From NCBI GenBank assembly GCA_963839535.1, contig CAWIVF010000004.1, positions 1 to 64,000 on the forward strand: DNA of 64,000 nt, given 5' to 3'. Within the stretch, counting starts at the first letter, position 1. Every line of letters begins with the position of its first letter. Position numbers and translations under genes: made by a program. Source of the DNA: RHKX01 sp963839535. Lineage in GTDB: Bacteria; Actinomycetota; Thermoleophilia; Solirubrobacterales; 70-9. Under the pieces are notes generated by a model. The model did not search any database. It saw nothing but the letters and a program-made list of their open reading frames with translations, and was not told the DNA's origin. Positions 26,418-35,360 of the stretch are shown piece by piece.

Positions 26418-27020
26418 CTACGCGCTGGCGGGCGCCTCGTCCTCATCGGAGCCCTCAGCGGGCTCCGCGGTCTCTCCCTCCGGCTCCCCAGCCGGGTCGT
26501 CGCCCTCGGTTGTGCCTTCCGCTTCAGTCTCGGAAGCCTCGACCTCGGTCAGCTCCGGTGATTCCTCGGTGCCCTCGCCCTCGGCCGCCGGCACCGCCTG
26601 GGGCGCCTCGACCTGAGTGGTGCCCTCCGCGTCGACGGCGCCACCCTCATCGGCGCCGAGGTCCTCCTCCGCGATGCCCCAGCGTCGCTCGGCGACGCGG
26701 GCCGCCTTGCCGACGCGGTCGCGGAGGTAGTAGAGCTTGGCCCTGCGCACGTCGCCGTGGGCGGCGAGCTCGAGCTTCTCGATCTTCGGGGAATGCAGGG
26801 GGAAGGTGCGCTCGACGCCGACGCCGAACGACTGCTTGCGGACGGTGAACGTCTCGCGGACGCCGCTGCCCTGCCGCTTGATCACGACCCCCTCGAAGAC
26901 CTGGGTCCTGGTCCGGCTGCCCTCGATCACCTGGAAGTGCACGCGCAGGCGGTCGCCGGCGATGAAGCGCGGGCGGCGCTTCAGCTGCTCCTTCTCGAGG
27001 CTTTGGATGATCGTGCTCAT
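26418..27020 (-). CDS. rplS: 50S ribosomal protein L19 with long acidic tail
   Basis: The first ~115 residues are ordinary L19: RPRFIAGDRLRVHFQVIEG, FEGVVIKRQGSGVRETFTVRK, GVGVERTFPLHSPKIEKLEL and VRRAKLYYLRDRVGKAARV. L19 sits at the 30S-50S interface. The remaining ~85 residues are a low-complexity acidic extension (Glu, Ala, Thr, Gly, Pro; about a third Glu/Asp) with no frame disturbance. Such tails occur in some Actinomycetota ribosomal proteins, but this is long. Placed between trmD and lepB, the standard order. Confidence 0.93.
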   Translation of the reverse strand: MSTIIQSLEKEQLKRRPRFIAGDRLRVHFQVIEGSRTRTQVFEGVVIKRQGSGVRETFTVRKQSFGVGVERTFPLHSPKIEKLELAAHGDVRRAKLYYLRDRVGKAARVAERRWGIAEEDLGADEGGAVDAEGTTQVEAPQAVPAAEGEGTEESPELTEVEASETEAEGTTEGDDPAGEPEGETAEPAEGSDEDEAPASA

Positions 27021-27122
27021 GACTGGAAGTTCTCTGCGCTGGCGGCCCTGTTCCCTGGTGGGAAGCAGCGGACCCCTGCCGTCCGCGGGTTCGTCGAGGG
27101 GCGCGGGGCCGGGGAATAGTAG

Positions 27123-27800
27123 CTAAGCGCCGCGATCACCCCGGCCACCGCGCTCGCGGCTGCGGGCGCGGCGCCACTCGCGGACCTTCTCGTGGTCGCC
27201 GGATACGAGCACGTCGGGGATCCCCCACCCCCGGTAGGTGGGCGGGCGGGTGTAGTGCGGATACTCGGGATCCCCGTCCAGAGCGGCCGAGAAGGACTCC
27301 TCGATCGCGCTGTGGCTGTGGCCGAGGGCGCCCGGCAGCTTGCGCAGGACGGCGTCGGCCACGACCATCGCCGCCAGCTCGCCGCCGGCGAGCACGTAGC
27401 GGCCGATCGAGACCGAATCGGTGACGAGGTGATCGCGCACCCGCTCGTCGACTCCCTCGTAGCGCCCGCAGATGAGGGCCAGCTCGGGCTCGGCGGCGAG
27501 CTCGGTCACGAGCTCCTCGTCGAGGAGGCGGCCCGAGGGCGCGAGCAGGACGATCCGCTTGCCGCCGCGCGCGTCGCCGTAGGCGGCCTGCAGCGCCGCA
27601 TCGATCACGTCGACGCGCATCACCATCCCGGCGCCGCCGCCGTAGGGGGAGTCGTCGACCTGACCGGCGCCGAGCGGCGTGGTCTCACGCAGGTCGCGGA
27701 AGCGGAGCTCCGACCCGGCGGCGACCGCGTTACGGACGTGCCGCTGGGTCTCGAACCATTCGAACCACTGCGGGAAGAGCGTGAAGATGTCGAGGCGCAT
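27123..27800 (-). CDS. trmD: tRNA (guanine37-N1)-methyltransferase
   Basis: 225 residues of a trefoil-knot SPOUT enzyme: MRLDIFTLFPQWFEWF at the start, DDSPYGGGAGMVMRVD, LALICGRYEGVDERVRDH, SIGRYVLAGGELAAMVVADAVLRKLPG (the SAM knot), and HYTRPPTYRGWGIPDVLVSGDHEKV. It makes m1G37 next to the anticodon and prevents +1 frameshifting by tRNA. It is in frame throughout. The order trmD-rplS is standard; rimM, which usually precedes trmD, is absent here. Confidence 0.95.
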   Translation of the reverse strand: MRLDIFTLFPQWFEWFETQRHVRNAVAAGSELRFRDLRETTPLGAGQVDDSPYGGGAGMVMRVDVIDAALQAAYGDARGGKRIVLLAPSGRLLDEELVTELAAEPELALICGRYEGVDERVRDHLVTDSVSIGRYVLAGGELAAMVVADAVLRKLPGALGHSHSAIEESFSAALDGDPEYPHYTRPPTYRGWGIPDVLVSGDHEKVREWRRARSRERGGRGDRGA

Positions 27801-27813
27801 TCGGCCGGGGAGC

Positions 27814-28705
27814 CTACGGGTCGAGCAGGGCGCCGATCTGCGCGAAGACCCTGTCCTCCTCGGCGAGCAGGGTGGCCTCGGTGTAGCGGAGGACCTTGAG
27901 GCCGGCGACCTGGAGCGCCGCGTCCTTCGCGCGGTCGCTGCTCCTGCTCGGTCCAGGAGCGGTGGTAGCCGTAGCTGTCGATCTCGACGACGAGGCGGGC
28001 AGCGGGCCAGAGGAAGTCGGCCTCGTAGCCGGCGACTGGGACGTTGACGGCCGGCGTCGGCAGACCCCGGCGGATGCAGAGGTCGAGGAAGAGGCGCTCG
28101 GGGTCGGAGCGGGTGGCGGAGATCGGGCCGCGCTGCTCGACGGCGATCCGCGCGAGGTCTCCCGTTCCCCGGCGGCCCGGGCGGCTGGCGCATAGGGCAG
28201 TGAGGGAGGGGACGTCGAGGACTCTTGGCGGGCGGCCTCGGCGACCGCCTTGCGGAGTTGGCGCTCGGGGACGATCGAGGCAAGGTCGAGGAGGGTGCGC
28301 TCGACGGTGGTCACGGGGATGCCGTCGATCTCGGTGACGTGGTCGGCGGGGAGGTCGCGGGTGCGGCGGATCGCGATGCCGGGGCGGAAGCGGGAGCCGC
28401 GGCCGGGGACGAGGACGTCCACCCTCCCGAGCTCGAGGGCCGCCAGGTGCCAGAGGGCGGCGGCGCTGCGGTGGCTGAGAACGGCGGCCTCACCGCAGGC
28501 GAGGACGGCAGCGAGCCAGATGCCGCTGCTGGGTGAGGCGGCGGTGGCCGACGGCGTAGACGCCGAGGTGGAGCTGGTGGAGGCGGCCCTTCTTCAGCCA
28601 GTAATCGACGAAGGAGCCGTCGAAGCCGAGGGCGAGCAGTTGCTGGCGGGAGATGACGCCGTGCTGCCGCATCGCGATTCGGGCCAGCGCAGCCTCCGGT
28701 GGCAC
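27814..28705 (-). CDS. AbiEi-type antitoxin domain plus DUF559 nuclease-like protein (several frame breaks)
   Basis: The frame must be shifted about four times (one near 28515, three between 27930 and 28230), each compatible with an inserted base. The restored protein of about 296 residues begins with a winged-helix AbiEi-like domain (HGVISRQQLLALGFDGSFVD, LHQLHLGVYAVGH), a middle ALWHLAALELGRVDVLVPG and PVTTVERTLLDLASIV, and a C-terminal DUF559/Vsr-like fold (YEADFLWPAARLVVEIDSYGYH). Such two-domain proteins are common in Actinomycetota and resemble type IV antitoxin/nuclease proteins; no toxin AbiEii is next to it. It occupies the rimM position. GTG 28705 lies within the left arm of a 13-bp inverted repeat; ATG 28672 is an alternative. 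Confidence 0.6.
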
Positions 28706-28745
28706 GGATCCTGCCCGCCATGACGAGCGGAAATCCGTGCCACCG
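28697..28745. promoter_or_regulatory. 13-bp inverted repeat over the start of the AbiEi/DUF559 gene
   Basis: The arms CGGTGGCACGGAT (28697-28709) and ATCCGTGCCACCG (28733-28745) are perfect complements separated by 23 nt. The left arm covers the proposed GTG start codon. The AbiEi-type winged helix of the neighbour is a family known for autoregulation at inverted repeats, so this is a plausible self-operator or an RNA hairpin hiding the start. Confidence 0.5.
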
Positions 28746-28836
28746 TGACCATGCGGCCGACCGTGGCAGGGGAAAGCGCGCGGGACTAGACGCGTTCGTG
28801 GCGAAAGGCGCGCCCAGGGCGCGCGAGAGCGCGGGC

Positions 28837-29067
28837 TCAGTCCAGGATGTCGACGATTACGCGCCGCTCGCCGCGCGAGCCGGCGGCTCGGGCGACCGTG
28901 CGGATCGCGTTGGCGATCCGGCCGCCGCGGCCGATCACCCGGCCGAGATCCTCCTCGGCGACGGAGACCTCGAGGACGAGATCGCCGTCCTCCTCGAACT
29001 CCTCGACCTCGACCTTGTCGGGGTGCTCGACGAGCGCCCGGACGAGGAACTCGACCAGCTCCCGCAT
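28837..29067 (-). CDS. khpA: KH-domain RNA-binding protein KhpA
   Basis: 76 residues of a single type-II KH domain with the nucleic-acid loop GRVIGRGGR and surrounding LEVSVAEEDL and IANAIRTVARAAG. KhpA pairs with KhpB/Jag to bind RNA and affects cell envelope growth in other Gram-positives. It follows rpsP by 6 nt, the usual order. Confidence 0.93.
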   Translation of the reverse strand: MRELVEFLVRALVEHPDKVEVEEFEEDGDLVLEVSVAEEDLGRVIGRGGRIANAIRTVARAAGSRGERRVIVDILD

Positions 29068-29073
29068 CGGGAA

Positions 29074-29334
29074 CTAGGAGGTGGAGGCTGCGTCGGCCTG
29101 CTTCGTCGTCCGAAGCAGCTTGGCGACGGTGTCCGACGGCTGCGCGCCGTGATCGATCCAGTACTGGGCGCGCTCGGCGTCGATGACGACCTGCGAAGGC
29201 TGGGTCTGCGGGTTGTAGCTGCCGATCGTCTCGATCGTGCGGCCGTCGCGCGGGGAGCGCTGATCGGCGACGACGATGCGCCAGATCGGGTTCTTCGAGG
29301 AGCCCGCTCGTCTGAGTCTGATTCTTACTGCCAT
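29074..29334 (-). CDS. rpsP: 30S ribosomal protein S16
   Basis: 86 residues, standard length: VRIRLRRAGSSKNPIWRIVVAD, SPRDGRTIETIGSYNPQTQ, AQYWIDHGAQPSDTVAKLL. It assembles early in the 30S body. It is the first gene after ffh and leads khpA. Confidence 0.96.
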   Translation of the reverse strand: MAVRIRLRRAGSSKNPIWRIVVADQRSPRDGRTIETIGSYNPQTQPSQVVIDAERAQYWIDHGAQPSDTVAKLLRTTKQADAASTS

Positions 29335-29364
29335 GGAACGGCGACGCAGGCTACAGACCCGCGC

Positions 29365-30718
29365 CTATCGCCGCCGACCGCCGAGCTGGCCGCGGAGCAT
29401 CGCCTCGGGGCTGGGCATCTTTCCGGAGGCGAGCTGCTTCATCATCTTGCGCATCTGATCGAACTGCTTGGTCAGCTGCTTGACGGCCTGCACGTTCGTC
29501 CCCGACCCGGCCGCGATCCGGCGCCGGCGCCCACCGCGGATGATGTCCGGGTTGGCCCGCTCGGCCGGCGTCATCGAGAGGATCATCGCCTCGAGACGAT
29601 CCAGCTCGCGGTCGTCGAGGTTGGCGTTCTTGAGCTCCTTCATCGCCTTGCCCATGCCGGGCATCATCCCCAGCACGCTCGTCAGCGGGCCCATCTTGCG
29701 GATCTGCTTGAGCTGCTTGAGGAAGTCGTCGAGCGTGAACTGGTCCTGGCGCATCTTGCGCTCCAGCTCCTCCGCGTCGGAGGCGTCCATCTCCTTCTCG
29801 GCCTTCTCGATCAGGGAGAGGACGTCGCCCATGCCGAGGATCCGCTGGGCCATCCGGTCGGGGTGGAAGCGCTCGAGCTCGGCGAGCTTCTCGCCGGTCG
29901 AGGCGTAGAGGATCGGCTTGCCCGTCACGGCCTTGACGCTGAGCGCGGCGCCGCCGCGGGCGTCCCCGTCGAGCTTGCTCATCACGACGCCGTCGAACTC
30001 GGTCGCCTCGGCGAACTGCTCGGCGACGTTGACGGCGTCCTGGCCGGTCATCGCGTCGACGACGAGGAGCACGTTGTGGGGCCGCGTCCGCTTCTTGATC
30101 TGGACGAGCTGGTCCATCAGGTCCTCGTCGATGTGGAGGCGGCCGGCCGTGTCGATGATCAGCACGTCCTTGTCCTCCGACCGCGCCTGCCCGTAGGCCC
30201 ACTCGGCGATGTCGACGGGGCTGCGGTCGGTCCCCTGGGAGTAGACGGGGACCTGGACTTGGGCAGCGAGGCGGGTGAGCTGCTCGACCGCGGCGGGGCG
30301 CTGCGTGTCGCAGGCGGCGACGGCGACGGCCTTGCCCTGGTCGCGCAGGTGGAGCGCGAGCTTCGCCGTGGCGGTCGTCTTGCCCGAGCCCTGCAGGCCG
30401 GCCATCAGGATCACCGTCGGGCCCTTCGAGGCGAAGACGAGATCGCGGCCGGAGCCGCCCATCAGCTCGGTGAGCTGCTCGTTGACGACCTTGACCACCA
30501 TCTGGCCCGGGTCGAGGCTCTCGAGTACCCCGGCGCCGATCGCCTTCTCGCGGACCCCGGCGACGAAGCCCTTCGTCACCTTGAAGTTGACGTCCGCCTC
30601 GAGCAGGGCGAGGCGGATCTCCCGCATCGCCTTGTCGACGTCGGCCTCGGTCAGGCTGCCCGCGCGAGCGAAGGTCGGAGAGCGTGCCCTGAAGGCGGTC
30701 GGATAGTTGGTCGAACAT
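29365..30718 (-). CDS. ffh: signal recognition particle protein Ffh (one frame break)
   Basis: About 450 residues after removing one G at about 30661 (restores SRGSLTEADVDKAM). N domain from 1; G domain with GLQGSGKTTATAKLA, ACDTQRPAAVEQL, LIIDTAGRLHIDEDLM and VMSKLDGDARGG; M domain with FTLDDFLKQLKQIRKMGPL, LGMMPGMGK, IRGGRRRRIAAGSGTNVQ and a Met/Lys-rich end helix. It binds signal sequences and 4.5S RNA and docks on FtsY, encoded next upstream. The ATG at 30718 lies about 110 nt after the ftsY stop. Confidence 0.93.
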
Positions 30719-30767
30719 AGGCCGGCAGCTTAAGGCCGCGGGCGCACTGTCCCTACCTCCCTAGGGT

Positions 30768-30837
30768 CCCGTCCACGGTGGGGCCCCCTCCCGGGCAGAA
30801 GCGGACGCGAAGCGGAGGATCTCCCCGGAGTTATCTA
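30768..30837. repeat. copy A of a dispersed ~70-bp intergenic repeat
   Basis: This stretch at the ftsY 3' end is nearly identical to 54917-54983 at the priA 3' end. The core CGGACGCGAAGCGGAGGATC and the flank CCGGAGTTATCTA match exactly with one mismatch between them, and both copies also share GGTGG and CCCCCTCCCGG. In both the repeat begins at the stop codon of a minus-strand gene. No ORF is shared. Confidence 0.7.
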
Positions 30838-31842
30838 CGTACTCCCCGATCAGTGCCGTTCGAGAACTCCGGGGCGTCGAAGGGCCTGAGGTCCTCGATT
30901 CCCTCGCCCACCCCGATCAGCTTGACCGGGATGCCCAGCTCGCCGGCGATCGCCAGGGCGATGCCGCCCTTCGCGGTCCCGTCGAGCTTCGTCAGGGCGA
31001 CGCCGGTGACCTCGACCGCATCGCTGAAGACCTTCGCCTGCCGCAGGCCGTTCTGCCCGGTGGTCGAGTCGACGACGATCAGCGTCTCGTCGGGACCGCG
31101 GCCGAGCCGCTTGTCGATCACCCGGCGGACCTTCGCCAGCTCCTCCATCAGGTCGTTGCGCGTGTGCAGGCGCCCGGCGGTGTCGATCAGGACCACGTCG
31201 GTGCTCGCGCGCCTCCGCCGCGGCGAGCGCGTCGAAGACCACGCTGGCCGCGTCCTGTCCGGTCTGCGCGCGGATGATCTCGCAGCCCGCCCGCTCGGCC
31301 CAGGTGGCGAGCTGCTCGACGGCGGCGGCGCGGTAGGTGTCGGCCGCGGCGACCATCACGTTCAGTCCCGCGTTCTTCTGCAGGTGCCAGGCCAGCTTGC
31401 CGACCGTCGTGGTCTTGCCGGTCCCGTTGACGCCGACGATCAGCACCACCGCGGGGCGGGCGCGCAGGTCGATCGTCGTGCGGCCGGTCGTGGCGAGGTC
31501 GGCGAGCAGCTCGACCAGCCGCCCGCGGATCGCCTCGGCTCCCTCGACCTTGCCGGCGTCGACCTCGCCCTCGAGCCGGCCGACGACGTCGGCGGTGGTC
31601 CGGGCGCCGACGTCGGCCATGATCAGCGCCTCCTCGAGGCGCTCCCAGGTCTCGGCGTCGACGGTCTCGAAGAGGCTTGCGCTGAGCTCGGCGCCGAGCG
31701 CCTGCCGGCTGGTCGCAAGGCTCTCCCGCAGCCGCTTGAACAGGCCGCCGCGGCGCTCCGGCTCGGCGTCCGTCGGCGCCTCGGATGAGGCCGGGACCTC
31801 GCGGTCGCCGACGTCGAGGAGCTCTGCCCAGGAGGTCGCCAT
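30831..31842 (-). CDS. ftsY: signal recognition particle receptor FtsY (one frame break)
   Basis: About 336 residues; one extra base near 31204 separates the two frames. The short acidic/charged A segment (1-45) is followed by the N domain and the GTPase: LIVGVNGTGKTTTVGKLAWH, AAADTYRAAAVEQLATWA, VVLIDTAGRLHTRNDLMEEL and ALTKLDGTAKGGIALAI, ending IGVGEGIEDLRPFDAPEF. Typical of short actinobacterial FtsY with no transmembrane anchor. It docks SRP-bound ribosomes to the Sec channel. Location between smc and ffh is canonical. Confidence 0.93.
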
Positions 31843-31866
31843 CGGCGGGAGCCTAGAGCGGGCGGC

Positions 31867-34291
31867 TCAGGCAGCGCGATCGTCCGCGCCGTCCGCGGCC
31901 GGAGCGGCCTCGGAGAGCTGCTGCTCCTGCGGACCGCGGGGCAGCTTGCGCGAGATCACCTTCGTGGCGCCGTCCTGCATCGAGACCCCGTAGAGCACGT
32001 CGGCCGCATCCATCGTCCGCTTCTGGTGGGTGACGATGACGAACTGGGCGCGGTCGGAGAAGCGGCGCACGAGCTGCAGGAAGCGGTCGATGTTGGCGTC
32101 GTCGAGGGCCGCCTCGACCTCGTCGAGGATGTAGAAGGGCGAGGGCCGCGCGAGGAAGACGCTGAAGACGAAGGCCAGCGCGACGAGGGACTTCTCGCCG
32201 CCCGAGAGGAGCGAGAGCCGCCGGGTCGCCTTGCCGGCGGGCGTCACCTCGATCTCGACCCCCATGTCGTCGGGCTCGCCGTCCTCCTCCTCGCCGAGCG
32301 CCTCCTCGGCGCCCTCGGCCGGAGCGGAGGCGGTTCCCGCCTCCCGGAAGACCTCGGCGGCCCCGGAGCCGGTGCGCTCGTCCCCGCCGTCGGGGTCGGC
32401 CCCGCCGAGCACGCGCGCCGGACGCTGGGGCTCGACCAGCCGCAGCCGCCCGCGGCCGCCCGGGAACATGTGCTCGACCAGCTCCTCGAAGTTCTTGCTC
32501 GCCGCGGCGAACGTCTCCTCGAACGCGGCGGTGATCTCCTTGTCGGTCTGGCGGATCAGCTTGGCGAGGTCGGCGAGGGCGGCCTCGAGATCCTCCCGCT
32601 GGGCCTCGAGGTCCTCGACGTGCTCCTTGGCCGCCTCGTACTCGCTCTCGGCGAGCGGGTTGACGGGCCCGAGGTGCTCGCGGCGGCGGATCAGCCGCTC
32701 GACGCCGGCCTCGGCGGCGGCGCGCTCGGCCTCGTCGAGCCGGACGGGCTCAGGCCGGGGATCGGGCGCGAGCTTGGCGACGATGCCCTCCCACTCGGCC
32801 TCGGCCTCCTCGCTCTTGTCGCGAAGGTGGGCGGCTCGGACCTCGGCCTCGGTCAGCCGCTCGGCGACGCCTCGGAGCGAGCTCTGCAACTCCGCCTCGA
32901 TCCGCGAGCACTCGCGCAGCTCGACGGCGAGCTCGTCGCCCGGCCCGCGCGCCGATCACGCGCTCCTCGACCCGGGCGGTGCGCACGCCGACGGCGTCGC
33001 GCGCCCGGCCCAGCGCCGCGCACAGCTCGGCGAGGCCGGTGGCGAGCTCGGCCTCGGCCTCGACGCGCGTCTCGAGCGAGTCCTGGCGCCGGTGTCCGAG
33101 CAGGTCCTCCGCGCGGCGCGCGGAGCGGGTCGCGCGCTCGGCGCCGTTGCGGACTCGCGCCAGGGCGCCCAGCCGTCCCTCGACGTCGGCCGACTCCAGC
33201 GCCGCGCCGATTCCCTCCGAAGCCTCCTCGAGCGCCGTCCGGGCGGACTCCAGCTCGCGAGCCAGCGCGGCCTCGGCGTCCCGCTCGGTCGCCCGCAGCT
33301 CGGCGGCAAGTGCTCCGAGCGCGGCGCGGCGGCGCTCGACGGCCGCGCGCAGCTCCGCCTCCCGGGAGGCGATCGACTCGGTCCGCGCTCCGAGGCGCTC
33401 GTGGGCTGCGCGAAGCGCGGTCAGGTCGCCCCAGATCGCCGTCCGCTCGCGGTCGCGCTCGGCAAGCTTGTCCTCGACGGCCGATCGGCGCCGGTTCGCC
33501 TCCCCGAGCGCCTTCTCGATCCGGTCGCGCTCCGCCCGCGCGGCGAGGACGTCCGCCTCGGCGCCCTCGAGGTCGCCACCGCCGGCGGCGAGGCGGTCAC
33601 CGAGCAGCTTCAGCCGCAGCTCCATCGACTGCCGCTCCAGCCGCGCGTGGGTCTCGGCCGCGTTGGCCTGCTGGCGCAGCGGCCGCAGCCGGGAGCGCGC
33701 CTCGCGCTCGACGTCGAGCGCCCGGTCGAGGTTCGCCCGGGTCCGCTCCAGCTTGAGCTGCGCGCGGCGCCGGCGCTTGCGGTGCTTGCCGAGGCCCGCG
33801 GCCTCCTCGATCAGCAGGCGGCGCTCGCGCGGCTTGGAGAGCACGATCGCCTCGACCTTGCCCTGGCCGATGACCGAGTGCATCTCGCGGCCGAGGCTCG
33901 CGTCCGAGAGGGCCTCGGTGATGTCGGCGAGCCGGCAGCGGGCGCCGTTGAGCCGGTAGCCGCCCTCACCGGCGCGGTCGAGGCGCCGGGTGATCGAGAT
34001 CTCGGAGAACTCGGAGCCGGCGGCGCCGTCGGAGTTGTCGATCACGACCTCGACCTCGGCGGCGCTGCGGGCGGAGCGGTCGCGCCCGCCGGCGAAGATC
34101 ACGTCCTGCATCGACTGCCCGCGGACCGCGAGGGGGCTCTGCTCGCCGAGCGCCCAGAGGACCCCGTCGGTGATGTTGGACTTGCCGCACCCGTTCGGGC
34201 CGACGATCACGCTGACGCCCGGAGAGAACTCCAGGTGTGTTCGCTCGGGGAACGACTTGAACCCCTTCAGGCTGATCGACTTCAGATGCAT
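31867..34291 (-). CDS. smc: chromosome segregation protein SMC, short and apparently hingeless (one frame break)
   Basis: About 807 residues after removing one G near 32945. N-terminal ATPase head: FKSFPERTHLEFSPGVSVIV, Walker A GPNGCGKSN (31-39), Q-loop VIGQGKVEAIVLSKP (140-154). C-terminal head: LGPVNPLAESEYEAAKE, MFPGGRGRLRLV, signature LSLLSGGEKSLVALAFVFSV and Walker B FYILDEVEAALDDANI. Between the heads only about 375 residues of coiled coil are seen, with no recognisable SMC hinge domain; normal SMCs are 1150-1200 residues. The coil midpoint (about 360-387) is a Gly-containing break. Order ftsY-smc-rnc is standard. Confidence 0.85.
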
Positions 34292-34356
34292 GCTCTCTCC
34301 GCGGGGACAGCGTGGAGATCCGACCGGACGAAACCGCGGCGGACCCCGAGCTCGCC

Positions 34357-35070
34357 TCAGGACGTGGCCTCGCCGAGGGCCTCGGCGGCGGCGGCCTGCT
34401 CCGCCGCCTTCTTGCTCGAACCGGTGCCGGTGCCGACGACCTCGCCCTCGACCTGGGCCTCGACCCGGAAGATCCGGTCGTGCGGGGGCCCGGACTCCTC
34501 GACCGTCTCGTAGTGGACGATCCGGCCGCCCCGCGCGAGCTGCTCCTGCAGGGCCGACTTGAAGTCGAGCAGGGTCCCCGCGGCGAGCTCCATCTGCGGC
34601 TCGAAGGCCGCGAGGACCGCCTCGCCGGTGCGCTCGATCCCGAGCTCGAGGTAGCAGGCGCCGATCAGGGCCTCGACGATCGAGGCCATCGCGCGCTCGC
34701 TGGCCACCAGCTCCTCGACCGCGATCCCGCCCTCGAATCCGGTGGGACGCGCCTCCTCGAGCATCTCGGGGACCCCGAGCAGGAACGCGATCTCGGCGCA
34801 CGCGCGCCCGCTGACGACCTGCCCGTGGATCTTGGTCAGCCGCCCGATGTCGGAGCGCGGAAAGCGCGAGAAGAGCTCGTTGGCGACCGCCAGGCCGAGG
34901 ACGCTGTCGCCGAGGAAGGCGAGCCTCCCCCACGCCCGCTGGCGCCGCTCCGTCCAGGAGCTGTGGGTGAGCGCCTGCCGGCGGCTGCGTGGGTCGAGAT
35001 CCGCGATCAGCTCCAGCAGCGGGACCACGGCCTCCCGCTCGATCGCCTCGCTTTCGGGACTCAGCGCCAC
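34357..35070 (-). CDS. rnc: RNase III family protein with altered catalytic site
   Basis: 237 residues: an RNase III domain (about 10-155) and a C-terminal dsRNA-binding domain (165-235, ending GSSKKAAEQAAAAEAL). The signature helix reads GRLAFLGDSVLGL (48-60); canonical enzymes have ERLEFLGDSVL, so the metal ligand equivalent to Aquifex E40 is Ala51 and E37 is Gly48, with D44 kept as Asp55. The second pair reads ASIVEALIGA (129-138), giving Ser130 for D107 and retaining Glu133 for E110. Thus at least two of four catalytic carboxylates are missing. It may bind dsRNA without cutting or use another arrangement. In frame, in the usual place between acpP and smc. Confidence 0.88.
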   Translation of the reverse strand: MALSPESEAIEREAVVPLLELIADLDPRSRRQALTHSSWTERRQRAWGRLAFLGDSVLGLAVANELFSRFPRSDIGRLTKIHGQVVSGRACAEIAFLLGVPEMLEEARPTGFEGGIAVEELVASERAMASIVEALIGACYLELGIERTGEAVLAAFEPQMELAAGTLLDFKSALQEQLARGGRIVHYETVEESGPPHDRIFRVEAQVEGEVVGTGTGSSKKAAEQAAAAEALGEATS

Positions 35071-35077
35071 GCGGGCG

Positions 35078-35347
35078 TCAGCTGGCCCCGACGCGCTCGA
35101 AGACGAAGTCGACGGCCGCCCCGACCGTCTCGATGCGTGCCGACTGCTCCTCGCTCATGGCGATGCCATACGTGTCCTCGAGCTCCATCACCAGCTCGTA
35201 GAGGTCGAGCGAATCGGCGTCGAGGTCCTCGCGGAATCGGGTGGAGTCCGTGATCTCGTCCGGGGAGAGCTCGAGCTCGGTCGCGAGGTGGTCGCGAACC
35301 ATCGCGAAGATCTGATCGCGGTCTGCGGTGGCTGCGGGCTCGCTCAT
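35078..35347 (-). CDS. acpP: acyl carrier protein
   Basis: 89 residues, acidic, with the phosphopantetheine serine in DADSLDLYELVMELED (DSL motif) and helix VRDHLATELELSPDEIT. It carries acyl chains for fatty acid and phospholipid synthesis, and follows plsX, which uses acyl-ACP. Positioned 7 nt ahead of rnc. Confidence 0.95.
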   Translation of the reverse strand: MSEPAATADRDQIFAMVRDHLATELELSPDEITDSTRFREDLDADSLDLYELVMELEDTYGIAMSEEQSARIETVGAAVDFVFERVGAS

Positions 35348-35360
35348 GGGAGGTGGTGTA

